A stretch of DNA of 64,000 nt from Terriglobia bacterium (lineage in GTDB: Bacteria; Acidobacteriota; Terriglobia; Terriglobales; SCQP01), in assembly GCA_021323595.1 (NCBI GenBank), contig JAJPKR010000052.1, forward strand, positions 1 to 64,000, in the 5' to 3' direction. Shown here in pieces: positions 16,098-24,809 of the stretch (the first letter of the stretch is position 1; each line of letters opens with the position of its first letter). The translations under genes and the position numbers were made by a program. The notes under the pieces were generated by a model that made no database searches, had not been told where the DNA came from, and saw only the letters and a program-made list of their open reading frames with translations.

Positions 16098-16841
16098 TCA
16101 TTGCGGCGGCGCCGGATTCTTGGGAATCGCGTCCACCCCGGGAATCAGTCCCTTCGGGCCGTTGGTGGGCGGATAGTCGCCGGAAAAATCCGCGCCCAGC
16201 TTCTCCGCCAGCGCCAGGTCGGCGGCGGTGGGATGCGCGGCGCGCTGTAACACCCGCACGTAATGCACCACCGCCCAGCGCTGCGCCGGATCGAGCTCGG
16301 TGCGGTAGGCCGGCATCTGCCCGAAGCCGTTGGTGATGGTGTAGAAGATGCGGCCGTCGCTCCACGCCATCACGTCCGGGCCGAACAGCGGCGGCGGCTG
16401 CGTCATGCGCGGCGTGATATAGCCCAGCCCGTCCGCGCGCGGCCCATGGCAGACGATGCAGTAGGTGTTGAAATACTTCCGCCCCGCCTCGAGCACCGTC
16501 ATGGTCATCGGCAGCGGGTTGTGCTGGGCGTCGATCACCGGCTGATCGTCGTCCAGCGGATAGGGAACGAAATTCACCGGCACCGTTCCCGCCGGCGGCT
16601 GCCGCGTCTCGGGCATGTTGTTGTCCATCGGATCCACCGATTGCGGCTGCACCGGCGCGCCCTCGTACATCTCCGGCAAGAAGGCGGTGCGGTATTGCAA
16701 CTGCGGCTTCGCCTTCGTGCCCAGGTGCGGCCACGCCTGGCAGCCCGCCAGCGCCAGCGCCACCGCCGCTCCCAGCGCCAGCGCGCCGCTCGCGCGCCAG
16801 CCCGCCGCCCGCCGCTCGCGCCCCGCCTCAACGTTCGACAT
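16098..16841 (-). CDS. actE: Alternative complex III subunit ActE, monohaem cytochrome c lipoprotein
   Basis: Periplasmic cytochrome c subunit of ACIII. 247 residues: lipoprotein signal ending in the lipobox LAGC (~36-39), then a domain of conserved ACIII features (MYEGAPVQPQSVDPM, VPYPLDDD) and one haem site CIVCH with GQMPAY as the probable distal Met. The ATG at 16841 has a near-perfect GGAGGT five nt upstream, which is better than the track's start at 16859. It overlaps the actD 3' end by 14 nt. Confidence 0.93.
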   Translation of the reverse strand: MSNVEAGRERRAAGWRASGALALGAAVALALAGCQAWPHLGTKAKPQLQYRTAFLPEMYEGAPVQPQSVDPMDNNMPETRQPPAGTVPVNFVPYPLDDDQPVIDAQHNPLPMTMTVLEAGRKYFNTYCIVCHGPRADGLGYITPRMTQPPPLFGPDVMAWSDGRIFYTITNGFGQMPAYRTELDPAQRWAVVHYVRVLQRAAHPTAADLALAEKLGADFSGDYPPTNGPKGLIPGVDAIPKNPAPPQ

Positions 16842-17349
16842 CGAAGACCTCCAAGGCATGCGCTTGCCGCAACAGCGCGTGCGCCGCCGCGCCGCCCTCG
16901 ACCCCGTGCGGGATCAGCAGCGCGAAATGATCGTTGGTGAGCCGCGGGTCGATGGGCTTGAAATTCGGCGCCGGCCGCAGGCGCCCCGCCGCCAGCACCG
17001 CCAGAAACGTGCAAATGCCCGCCAGCAGGATGCCGCACTCGAAGGTGACCGGCATGAACGCCGGCACGGAGTTGAAAGGCTTGCCGGCGATATTGAGCGG
17101 CCAGGCGATCGCCATCGTCCAGTACTCGAACGAATAGCCCAGCCCCGCGCCCACGAAAAAGCACGTCTTCGTCACCCGCGGCATCCAGCTCACTTTCAGC
17201 CCCAGCGCCTCCGCCAGCCCGTGCACGGGATACGGCGTGATCGCGTCGAGATCGCGGAAGCCGCGCCGCCGCGCCGTCTCGCCGGCGTGCACCAGGCTCT
17301 CGGGATCGCGGAAGATGCCGACCGCCGTCGGCTGCTTGGCCTTAGGCAT
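16828..17349 (-). CDS. actD: Alternative complex III subunit ActD (DUF3341)
   Basis: A 173-residue DUF3341 protein. The N-terminal cytoplasmic part begins VGIFRDPESLVHAGETARRRGF and contains ITPYPVHGL, the family signature. Two TM helices follow (FFVGAGLGYSFEYWTMAIAWPLN and MPVTFECGILLAGICTFLAVL), then a soluble tail with DPRLTNDHFAL. It anchors ActB and ActE to the membrane in known ACIII complexes. It overlaps actC by 8 nt and actE by 14 nt. Confidence 0.95.
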   Translation of the reverse strand: MPKAKQPTAVGIFRDPESLVHAGETARRRGFRDLDAITPYPVHGLAEALGLKVSWMPRVTKTCFFVGAGLGYSFEYWTMAIAWPLNIAGKPFNSVPAFMPVTFECGILLAGICTFLAVLAAGRLRPAPNFKPIDPRLTNDHFALLIPHGVEGGAAAHALLRQAHALEVFDVER

Positions 17350-18793
17350 GGACGTTCTCCAGGGCCCCCGCCGGGCTGGCGGGCGGCTCGCCGATCTGCT
17401 TGCGCAAGGAGTGCTTGATCTCGGCCACCGCCACCACCGGCACGAAGCGGCAGAACAGCAGGAACAGCGTGAAGAACAAGCCGAACGATCCGAGCAGCAC
17501 GCCGTAGTCGAAGCGCGTGGGCCGGTAGTTGCCCCAGCTCGAGGGCAGGAACTGCCGCGACTGCGAGCTGACGATGATCACGTAGCGCTCGAACCACATC
17601 CCCAAATTCACCAGCAGGCTGATGATGAACATCGCCGGCACGCTGCGCCGGATCTTCCGGAACCAGAACAGCCACGGCACCGCGCAGTTGCAGACCAGCA
17701 TCACGTAGCCGCCCATCGCCGTCGGCCCGGTGAAGGCCGGCCAGAAATGGCTGGAGAAGGGAATGCCGTAGAAGCGGTACTGCTCGTACGGGTTCCCCGT
17801 GTACCAGGCCATGAACATCTCCGTCGCATAGGCGTAGGCCACCATCAGCGAGGTCACCAGGATGATCTTGTTCATCAGCTCCATGTGATCCATCGTGATG
17901 TAGTCCTCGAGCTTGAAGACCACGCGGACGATCACCGTGAGCGTGACCACCATGGCGAAGCCGGAAAAGATCGCCCCCGCCACGAAGTACGGCGGGAAGA
18001 TCGTCGAGTGCCAGCCCGGCGCCGTCGCCGTGGCGAAGTCCATGGACACGTTGCTGTGCACGGAGAGCACCAGCGGCGTGGCGATCGCCGCCAGCATGGC
18101 GTAGCCGGCTTCGTAGTGATGCCAGTCGCGCGCCGTGCCCTTCCATCCCAGCGAGACGATGCCGTAAATCTTCTTCGCCAGCGGCCGCTTCAGGATCGCG
18201 TCGCGCACCGTCGCCAGGTCGGGAATCATGCCCTGATACCAGAACAGCAGCGAGATGGTCGCGTAGGTCGAGACCGCGAAGACGTCCCAGATCAGCGGCG
18301 AGCGGAAGTTCACCCACAGGTGGCGCTGGTTGGGGTACGGGAACAGCCAGTAGGCGAGCAGCGTGCGGCCGACGTGCAGCAGCGGAAACATGCCGGCGCA
18401 GATCACCGCGAAGATCGTCATCGCCTCCGCCGAGCGGTTGATCGCCGTGCGCCAGCGCTGCCGGAACAGGAACAAGATCGCCGAGATCAGCGTCCCCGCG
18501 TGGCCGATGCCGATCCAGAAGACGAAATTGGTGATGTAGGTGCCCCACATCGAGGGCCACTGGATGCCGATGATGCCCATGCCCACCAGCAATTGGTAGG
18601 TGACGATGCCCGCGCCGATCGCCAGCGCCCCCACCGCGCAGGCGAAGCACGCCCACCACGCCTTCGTCGGGCGCTGGAAGATCGGCGCGAGAATGTCGCG
18701 GTTGACCTGGGTCAGCGTCAGGTCGGGACGGTACAGCGGCGGCTCCTCGAGCGGCGCCGGCCGCGCCGGTGCGGCGACGGTGCGCGTGCTCAT
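17342..18793 (-). CDS. actC: Alternative complex III subunit ActC (NrfD-like quinol-oxidising subunit)
   Basis: A 483-residue NrfD/PsrC-like integral membrane protein with about ten TM helices, the likely quinol-binding subunit of ACIII. Family features are FWIGIGHAGTLISAILFLFRQ near the N-terminus, HSNVSMDFA, and EMFMAWYTGNPYE. ATG 18793 overlaps the actB stop as ATGA. The C-terminus ends ENVHA in an 8-nt overlap with actD. Confidence 0.96.
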   Translation of the reverse strand: MSTRTVAAPARPAPLEEPPLYRPDLTLTQVNRDILAPIFQRPTKAWWACFACAVGALAIGAGIVTYQLLVGMGIIGIQWPSMWGTYITNFVFWIGIGHAGTLISAILFLFRQRWRTAINRSAEAMTIFAVICAGMFPLLHVGRTLLAYWLFPYPNQRHLWVNFRSPLIWDVFAVSTYATISLLFWYQGMIPDLATVRDAILKRPLAKKIYGIVSLGWKGTARDWHHYEAGYAMLAAIATPLVLSVHSNVSMDFATATAPGWHSTIFPPYFVAGAIFSGFAMVVTLTVIVRVVFKLEDYITMDHMELMNKIILVTSLMVAYAYATEMFMAWYTGNPYEQYRFYGIPFSSHFWPAFTGPTAMGGYVMLVCNCAVPWLFWFRKIRRSVPAMFIISLLVNLGMWFERYVIIVSSQSRQFLPSSWGNYRPTRFDYGVLLGSFGLFFTLFLLFCRFVPVVAVAEIKHSLRKQIGEPPASPAGALENVHA

Positions 18794-21700
18794 GCTTGCC
18801 GCTCCGGCACGTTGCGCACTTTGAGCAAATAAGTGATCGTCGGCTGATTGTTCATGTCGGCCAAAACCTCGAAGCCGCGCGGCGCGCGTGCCCGCATCAT
18901 GCGGCTCTTGGGATCGTTCATGTCGCCGAAATAGATCGCTTCCGTCGGGCAGGTCTGCTGGCAGGCGGTCTGGATGCCGCCGTCGGGAATCGGCACCCCC
19001 AGCTTCTGCGCCTTGAGATGGGCGTCATTGATGCGCTGCAGGCAGAAGTTGCACTTCTCCATCACGCCGCGGCTGCGCACCGTGACGTCGGGATTGAGCG
19101 CCAGCTCCAGCGGCGCGCCGCGCTGGTACTGAATGCCGGCGTAGTCGTAGAAGTTGAAGCGCCGCACCTTGTAGGGGCAGTTGTTCGAGCAGAAGCGCGT
19201 GCCCACGCAGCGGTTGTACACCTGCACGTTGATGCCTTCGGCGTCGGTGATCGTCGCGATCACCGGGCAGACGCTTTCGCAGCTGGCGTTGGCGCACTGC
19301 TGGCAGAGCATCGGCTCGTTGATGACGTCGGGATTCTCGAACTCCCCGGTGTAGTAGCGGTCGATGCGGATCCAGCTCATCTCCCGGCCCACCTGCACCT
19401 GTTCGCGGCCCACCACCGGCACGTTGTTTTCGGCATGGCACGCCACGATGCAGGCGTTGCAGCCGATGCAGGCGTTGAGGTCGATGGTCATGCCCCAGTG
19501 GTGGCCGGGGTAGGAATGGTCGCTGGGGCCGCCGTTGTGCCAGATATTTTCGTCCGGCGGCGGCGGCACGTTGCCCGCAGTGGGATTGGCCGCCAGCGCC
19601 GCGAAGGTCGTTTGCAGGGCGATGGCGCGGCCGTGCAGGTAATTGTTGCCCTGCGGCTCGGCCAGGTTATAGCCCGAGCCGGCCTTCACCAGCCGCACCC
19701 GCGCGCCCGCGCCGATCCATTGCCCGGCGCGCGCCTGCGCGAGCGGAAAGGCGTTGACCCCCACGCCGTTCCCGATCGCGCCCACCGAGGTCCGGCCCCA
19801 GCCCAAAGCGAGCGCCGCGACCTGCGGATGCACCCCCGGTTGCAAGTGAATCGGCGCCCGCAGCCGGGCCTCGCCCACCGCGATCTCGACGAGGTCGCCA
19901 TGCGCCAACCCCAGCTTCTTCGCCGTGCCCGGCGAGATCGAGACGAAATTGTCCCAGCACACTTTGGCGACCGGGTCGGGCGTTTCCAGCAAGAACCCGT
20001 TGTTGTTGCACCAGCCGTCGCCGGTCATTGGGCTGGCGGCCAGCGCCAGCGCCAGTTCCCCGTCGGCGGGCGGCGCCGGCGCACGGCGCGCGGCCTGCGC
20101 CGCCGCCGCCAGCGCCGCTGGATTGTACGTGCGCGCGCTGCCCGGCTGCAGGCGGTTTGGATCGGGATCGAAAAAGCCCTGCCGCAGCGCGCCGGTCCAA
20201 AAGTCTTCCCAACTGCCCGCCAAGGAATACCGGCCGTAGATCTCCTTCTTCCAAACCGCCTGCAGGTAGTCATGGAAGGTCATCGGCTGCATCTTCGGCG
20301 GCGCGGGCGGGGGCGCGGCGGCCGGCTTCGCGCCCGGCGCGGGCGCGGCGGCCCCGGCCGCCGGCGTCGTCCCGGCGGGCGGCGTGGTCCCGGCCGCCGG
20401 TGTCGTCCCGGAAGGCGGCGTCGCGCCGCCCGGCACCACCGGCGCGGGCTCCGGCGGCGGCGGGGTCGGCACCACCATCTCGAACTGCTTCGAGCCGCCG
20501 GCGCGGGCCAGCGCGATCAGCGAATCTTCGAAGCTGCGCCCGTCGAAGAGCGGCAAGATCGTCGGCTGGATCAAGCTGTACAAGCCCTGTTGCGGCTCGG
20601 CATCGCCCCAGCTCTCCATGCCGTGCAGCGAGGTCAGCACCAGGTCGGAGAGCCGCCCGGTTTCATCCAGCCGCTCGGCGAAGGTGGCGACAAACGGCAC
20701 CTTCGCCAGCGCCGCCTCGAAACCCGCGTTCGCGGGCAGCGTGTAGGCCGGATTGGTGCCGTGAATCAGCAGCGCGCCCACGCGCCCCGCGCGCATGTCG
20801 TCGAGCAGCGCAAACATGGCTTGGTGCGATCCCTGCGCCTGCTGGCTGGGGCTGCGCGTCCCATCCACCGTGGCGCCCTCGTTCTCCAGCGCCGAGTTCA
20901 AGAAGCTGGCCACCATCTCCAGCTCCGCCGCAGTTGCCGTCGCCGCCGCCGGGCCGCCGGCGAAGATCAGACTCTCGCCCCGATGCGCCCACAGCTCCGC
21001 CGCCAGCCCCGCCAGCGTGCCCGCCGGCAACTGCAAGCGCGTCTCGACCGCCGCCGGCGCGAAGCCGGCCAGCGCCGCGGTCACCGCGCCATTGCCGGCA
21101 TAGGCCGAGCGCTTGTCGATCACCACCAACTGGTGCGCCAGGCCCAGCGCCGCTTCCAGCAGTTGCTCGGGGCGCAGCAAATAGCGCGTGTCGGCGTTCA
21201 GGCCCGTTTGCGACATCGCCGGCTCGAACGCCACCACCCGCGACATCCGCTGCCCCGCATACCCGTGCTGCCGCGCCGCCTCGCTGGCGGCGATGAAGTC
21301 GTTGCCTTGCGCCGGCCGCAGCTTGCGCTGCTGTCCGAAGCCCCGCGCATACTCCTGCCGCGAAATGCCCGCCCCCAGGGGATCCCCGCCGAAGGTCACC
21401 AGCATCTCCACGCGGTCGAAGAAATAGCGCGGCACCTCCGCCTTGCCGTAGCTGGCTGCTTGCCCGGCCGTCAGCGCGTCCGGGTTGAAAGCGTCGTACA
21501 CCACGTGCCGCAAGCCGTAGAACGCGCAGAAATCGGCGATCAATTGCGTCCGCGCCGGCCCGTGCACGGTGCCGGTCAGCAGCACCCCGCTCTTGCCCGC
21601 GCGCCGCAGCGCCGCCACGATCTCCTGATCGGCTTCGTTCCAATCCAGGCGCGCGCCCGCCGCCAGCTCGACCGGCCCCGGCGGCGGCGTGTTGGGCACC

Positions 21701-22320
21701 CCCGGCAGCGGCCCGAGCTGCACGTCATAAAGGTCGTGAATCGAATTCTTGCGGTTGAAGATCGGCGAGCCTGCGCGCCCCCGCTGCACGCGCACCGGCC
21801 CCGGCAGCCGGTCGGGATCGTACAAATTCAAAAAGACGCCCTGTCCCCGCGCGCACACCGTGCCCCGATTCAGCGGATGCAGCGGGTTGCCCTCCACCTT
21901 GATCGGCCGCCCGTCCCGCGTCTTCACGAGAATGCCGCAGCCCGCCGCGCACTCCCGGCAGGTGGAGGCGTAATACTCGCTCACCCCCGGCAGCAAATTC
22001 TCCGGCTGGTTGGTGTACGGAACCAGGTAATGCACCGGCTTGCGCGAGCACGCCGCCGTCGCCAGCGCCAGCGCCGCCGTCGACCACTTCATGAAATTGC
22101 GGCGGTCCATGCCCCCGGGCGCCGCCGCCGCGGGCGCCTGGCCCAGAATCGGCGGCAAGCCCGGCGCCGCCGGCCGTGGATCGCTCTTGAACTCCCGCCC
22201 CCGCAGTTCTTCCACCCGGCCTTCGTATTCGGCCAGCGTCGTCCAGACCGCCGGCGCGGCGCCGGCCGCGCCGGGGGCGCCGGCGCCCTGATCCTTCGTC
22301 CCTGTTTTTAGCTGTGACAC
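18790..22320 (-). CDS. actB: Alternative complex III subunit ActB (molybdopterin-oxidoreductase-like plus ferredoxin-like domains)
   Basis: The largest ACIII subunit, 1176 residues. A ~75-residue N-terminus carries a Tat-type motif RRNFMKWSTAALALATAACS with a lipobox-like Cys. Next is a molybdopterin-oxidoreductase-like region (~85-780) that in this family holds no Mo cofactor, then a ferredoxin-like domain with cysteine sets CIGCNACIVAC, CQQCANASCESVC, CVGTRFCSNNC and CNFC...CQQTC, enough for several Fe-S clusters. Between ~625 and ~680 is a Pro/Ala/Thr linker of hexapeptide repeats. I chose GTG 22320, which overlaps the actA stop by 13 nt; an internal ATG directly before the RRNF motif is the alternative. 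Confidence 0.94.
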   Translation of the reverse strand: MSQLKTGTKDQGAGAPGAAGAAPAVWTTLAEYEGRVEELRGREFKSDPRPAAPGLPPILGQAPAAAAPGGMDRRNFMKWSTAALALATAACSRKPVHYLVPYTNQPENLLPGVSEYYASTCRECAAGCGILVKTRDGRPIKVEGNPLHPLNRGTVCARGQGVFLNLYDPDRLPGPVRVQRGRAGSPIFNRKNSIHDLYDVQLGPLPGVPNTPPPGPVELAAGARLDWNEADQEIVAALRRAGKSGVLLTGTVHGPARTQLIADFCAFYGLRHVVYDAFNPDALTAGQAASYGKAEVPRYFFDRVEMLVTFGGDPLGAGISRQEYARGFGQQRKLRPAQGNDFIAASEAARQHGYAGQRMSRVVAFEPAMSQTGLNADTRYLLRPEQLLEAALGLAHQLVVIDKRSAYAGNGAVTAALAGFAPAAVETRLQLPAGTLAGLAAELWAHRGESLIFAGGPAAATATAAELEMVASFLNSALENEGATVDGTRSPSQQAQGSHQAMFALLDDMRAGRVGALLIHGTNPAYTLPANAGFEAALAKVPFVATFAERLDETGRLSDLVLTSLHGMESWGDAEPQQGLYSLIQPTILPLFDGRSFEDSLIALARAGGSKQFEMVVPTPPPPEPAPVVPGGATPPSGTTPAAGTTPPAGTTPAAGAAAPAPGAKPAAAPPPAPPKMQPMTFHDYLQAVWKKEIYGRYSLAGSWEDFWTGALRQGFFDPDPNRLQPGSARTYNPAALAAAAQAARRAPAPPADGELALALAASPMTGDGWCNNNGFLLETPDPVAKVCWDNFVSISPGTAKKLGLAHGDLVEIAVGEARLRAPIHLQPGVHPQVAALALGWGRTSVGAIGNGVGVNAFPLAQARAGQWIGAGARVRLVKAGSGYNLAEPQGNNYLHGRAIALQTTFAALAANPTAGNVPPPPDENIWHNGGPSDHSYPGHHWGMTIDLNACIGCNACIVACHAENNVPVVGREQVQVGREMSWIRIDRYYTGEFENPDVINEPMLCQQCANASCESVCPVIATITDAEGINVQVYNRCVGTRFCSNNCPYKVRRFNFYDYAGIQYQRGAPLELALNPDVTVRSRGVMEKCNFCLQRINDAHLKAQKLGVPIPDGGIQTACQQTCPTEAIYFGDMNDPKSRMMRARAPRGFEVLADMNNQPTITYLLKVRNVPERQA
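20358..20437. repeat. 18-bp tandem repeat in actB encoding a GTTPAA linker
   Basis: At least three well-matched 18-bp units begin GTCGTCCCGG/GTGGTCCCGG (20366, 20384, 20402) with degenerate flanking units. On the coding strand they give GTTPAA, GTTPPA, GTTPAA between GATPPS and GAAAPA. The repeats are in frame, and the region is low-complexity. Confidence 0.75.
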
Positions 22321-22901
22321 GTGTTGCAATCCGTGGGCGCGTTCACGGGATGGCCGTGGAACGTGCTGAGCTGGTAGTCGCGGTGAATGCGTTCCGCTGC
22401 GGGCGGAAGGAAATTTTGCTGGCGATGGCAATCGATGCACTCGCCCATGGCGAACTGGTGCGTCTCGACGATCTGATCCATGCTCTCGACCGGCCCATGG
22501 CAGGTCTGGCAGGCGATGCCGGCGTCAATGTGCGGCGAGTGCCGGAACTTCACGAACTCGGGCAGGTGATACACCCGCACCCAATGGAACGGCTGATTGG
22601 AGTTGTAGGCCTTCGCGATCTCCTGGATCACCGGGCGCTGGTTGTCCACCACGGAATGGCAGCCCATGCAAACGTTCAGGCCGGGAATCGGCGATTGGCT
22701 GGCGCGCTCGACTCCGGCATGGCAGTACTGGCAGGGGATGTGGTTGATGCCCGCGTGCAGCCGGTGGCTGAAGGGAATTGGCTGCTCCGGGGAATAGCCG
22801 ATATTGGTGAAGGCCGAGAGGAATTTCCACCCCGCCAGCACCAGCAAGATGACCACGATGAGCAGAATGCGCCACTGCTCTCGCACGATTCGAAGATTCA
22901 T
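22308..22901 (-). CDS. actA: Alternative complex III subunit ActA, pentahaem cytochrome c
   Basis: First gene of the respiratory operon. 197 residues with one N-terminal TM helix (WRILLIVVILLVLAGWKFL) and five CxxCH haem sites: CQYCH, CMGCH, CQTCH, CIDCH and CNTCH. It passes electrons from the ActB clusters toward ActE and cytochrome c. I use ATG 22901 (MNLRIVREQW), preceded by AAGGGAACGGG, rather than the track's 13-residue extension. The gene ends CHS* inside the overlap with actB. Confidence 0.95.
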   Translation of the reverse strand: MNLRIVREQWRILLIVVILLVLAGWKFLSAFTNIGYSPEQPIPFSHRLHAGINHIPCQYCHAGVERASQSPIPGLNVCMGCHSVVDNQRPVIQEIAKAYNSNQPFHWVRVYHLPEFVKFRHSPHIDAGIACQTCHGPVESMDQIVETHQFAMGECIDCHRQQNFLPPAAERIHRDYQLSTFHGHPVNAPTDCNTCHS

Positions 22902-23445
22902 CCCGTTCCCTTGATCCGCTTGCGTGGCACACGGCGCCACGCCGCCCCGTTTCGCTTACGGAGTGCGCCCGCCCTCGCCATTGCAACTCAGAGCGAACTC
23001 GCGCTTACGCGCGCGTGCATGGCTGCCAGGACGGGACCGGAACGGCGGCGAACCGAATGTCTTGCGGATCGGCGCGGAAAGAAATGAGGCCGGGATGAAA
23101 ATGCGAAGCGATCAAAAAAACGCCGCGATCCGCTTCCTCTTTTCGGTTCTTCCCGCTCCAGCCACTCCCAAGCAACCTAACAAGTTAGGACGGAGCGCCG
23201 GGTATGGTCAAGCACAAAAATACCTGAGGATGGGACAAAGGGATTACGTCGCCGCTGCCGCTTCGCGCCTCGCGCCCGCCGCGCTCGACCCACTCCGTGG
23301 GGCAGGCATTCCAGACTGCCAGCTCAGCCCCTCGAACGACAGACGAGCCCGGATCCGCGCGGCCGGAGCGAAAAGCCCGCCCCGGGGCCGGCGGCGCCAG
23401 CACTGCAACGAACGGTGAATGGTGTCGTGCCGGCCGCGAACCGCG
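22902..23445. other. 544-bp gene-free leader region of the respiratory operon
   Basis: No credible coding sequence: ORFs here are shadows with atypical composition. It contains lower-GC stretches (GATCAAAAAAACG near 23110 and a segment near 23165-23225), a 14-bp palindrome and a candidate promoter described separately. If that promoter is real, actA has a 5' leader of roughly 270 nt. Confidence 0.6.
23176..23211 (-). promoter_or_regulatory. Candidate promoter/operator of the act-cox operon
   Basis: A perfect palindrome CCTAAC-AA-GTTAGG occupies 23176-23189. On the minus strand TTGACC (23206-23211) is followed after 18 nt by TAACTT (23182-23187), a weak -10 embedded in the palindrome. A repressor bound at the palindrome would block the promoter. 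The -10 matches only partly, so the operator is better supported than the promoter. Confidence 0.4.
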
Positions 23446-23814
23446 TTACCAGCGTGGTTCGCGCGGTTGACGAGCGTGGCCGCGATAGTCGTCGGCGTTG
23501 CGGCCGCCGCCCCGCTCGCTGCGCCCCCGGCTGAAGCCGCCGCGCGGCGGTCCCCCCGGACCGCGCTCCGCCCGCGGCCGTGCTTCATTGACATTGAGCG
23601 TGCGTCCGCCGAGCGTGCCTCCGTTGATGGCCGAGATCGCCGCCTCGGCCTCCTGGTCGTTCCCCATCTCCACGAACGCAAAACCGCGGGAGCGCCCGGT
23701 ATCGCGATCGGTGATGATGCTGACGCGATCCACCGCTCCATACGGCTCGAACAGACTGCGGATCTCGTCCTCGGTGGTGCTGAACGAGAGGTTCCCCACA
23801 AAAATGCTTTTCAA
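23446..23814 (-). CDS. RRM-domain RNA-binding protein
   Basis: A 122-residue protein with one RNA recognition motif (~2-80): RNP2 IFVGNL and RNP1 SRGFAFVEM, followed by an Arg/Gly-rich tail (RPRAERGPGGPPRGG...). Such small glycine-rich RRM proteins occur in cyanobacteria and other bacteria, often cold-induced. The start is TTG 23814, preceded by GAGGAACGTAA, so initiation is canonical except for the codon. Its 5' region before 23999 holds nothing else I can identify. Confidence 0.93.
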   Translation of the reverse strand: MKSIFVGNLSFSTTEDEIRSLFEPYGAVDRVSIITDRDTGRSRGFAFVEMGNDQEAEAAISAINGGTLGGRTLNVNEARPRAERGPGGPPRGGFSRGRSERGGGRNADDYRGHARQPREPRW

Positions 23815-23998
23815 TTACGTTCCTCAGCGAAGGTGAGCTATTTGACTAGAAGCGATGCCCGGGAGGAGGAGAGGCGACCTGCCGTCCACCGATCCGGGCC
23901 AGATCGGCGACCTTTCAAACGCCCTTTTAGCTTACCACGCCGCCTCCGCCCCGCAGAACTCGTCGGGCGCGGCCCGGCGGCCGCTCCGGCGAGCCCCG

Positions 23999-24700
23999 TC
24001 AGGCGTGATGCCCGGGATGCTGGCAGCCCGGATAGCTCGGCCACATCACCTGGCCGTTCCAGCCCAATTCCTTGAGGCCGATCTCGGAGGAGTAATACGC
24101 CCCGCGGGCCCAGCCCTTGAGGGTCTCGAAATGGTCGCGCAGGTTCGTGGCTTCCGGCTTCTTCTCTTCCAAGTGCTCGATGCGCTCGGCCCAGGCGGGC
24201 GTCGGCGCCGGCCGCGTCGGCGCCATCGCCGCGGCATCGGCCAAGATCTGGTTCTGCATGGCCTCGTCGAGATCCTGATACGGATGCCCGCCGCGCCGCA
24301 GCGCCTCGGCGTCGAAGGCGGAAACGGCGTTGACGAACCGCCGCTGCGCCTCCTGGGACTCGACGCTGAGCAGCAGGTCCACGAAACGGTTCACGTTCGC
24401 CCGCGACGAGCCCGGCACGATGCGCTCGGCCAAAACGATGAAGGTCTCGTTCTGATGCGGATCGAGAAAGAGCGGCTGCCACTCGCCCGCCGCCGTCTGC
24501 GCATCCGCCTGCGCCCAAGTCTCGGGATCGGCGAGGTGGCGATGAATCGGATGCGCCGCCGCCAGCATCGGCATCGCCATGCCGGCGCCAGCGCCGGCCA
24601 GCATGCGCTGCACCATTTGGCGGCGGTTCAGGCCGCGTTGGCGGGCGGGATGATGTTGCACGAAAAGCGGCGGGGTGTCGGAAGCGGAAGCGGACGCCAT
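23999..24700 (-). CDS. Gluconate 2-dehydrogenase subunit 3-like protein (orphan)
   Basis: 233 residues. A Tat-like N-terminus (LNRRQMVQRMLAGAGAGMAMPMLAAA) is followed by a domain with FIVLAERIVPGSSRANVNRFVDLLL, matching the family of subunit 3 of membrane gluconate or sugar dehydrogenases, and it ends WPSYPGCQHPGHHA. Normally a GMC-family flavin subunit and cytochrome c neighbour it, but none is visible here, so its partner must be elsewhere or it acts alone. A TATGGT element lies 9 nt before ATG 24700. Confidence 0.8.
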   Translation of the reverse strand: MASASASDTPPLFVQHHPARQRGLNRRQMVQRMLAGAGAGMAMPMLAAAHPIHRHLADPETWAQADAQTAAGEWQPLFLDPHQNETFIVLAERIVPGSSRANVNRFVDLLLSVESQEAQRRFVNAVSAFDAEALRRGGHPYQDLDEAMQNQILADAAAMAPTRPAPTPAWAERIEHLEEKKPEATNLRDHFETLKGWARGAYYSSEIGLKELGWNGQVMWPSYPGCQHPGHHA

Positions 24701-24796
24701 GGCGGTTTCACCATACCACCACCCGCCCGGCCCGGCAACCCGCGCCTCCGCCCGCCCCCCGCGCTGCCGCGGCGTTCCGCCCCCGCTCGCGGCGGG

Positions 24797-24802
24797 TAGA
24801 AT
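24797..24802 (+). promoter_or_regulatory. -10-like element immediately before the serine hydrolase gene
   Basis: TAGAAT (five of six consensus matches) sits 7 nt before ATG 24810. No Shine-Dalgarno is present. The predicted transcript would start at or next to the ATG. No clear -35 is visible. Confidence 0.45.
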
Positions 24803-24809
24803 ACGCGGC

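Noticed and set aside
18769-22311. 1180-aa plus-strand ORF opposite ActB
   Set aside because: Arg/His-rich shadow frame of actB, whose Fe-S cysteines and domains fit exactly on the minus strand.
24675-24809. 45-residue N-terminal extension of the serine hydrolase ORF
   Set aside because: A signal peptide begins at ATG 24810 and a TAGAAT -10 box lies just before it; the extension is Pro/Arg-rich.
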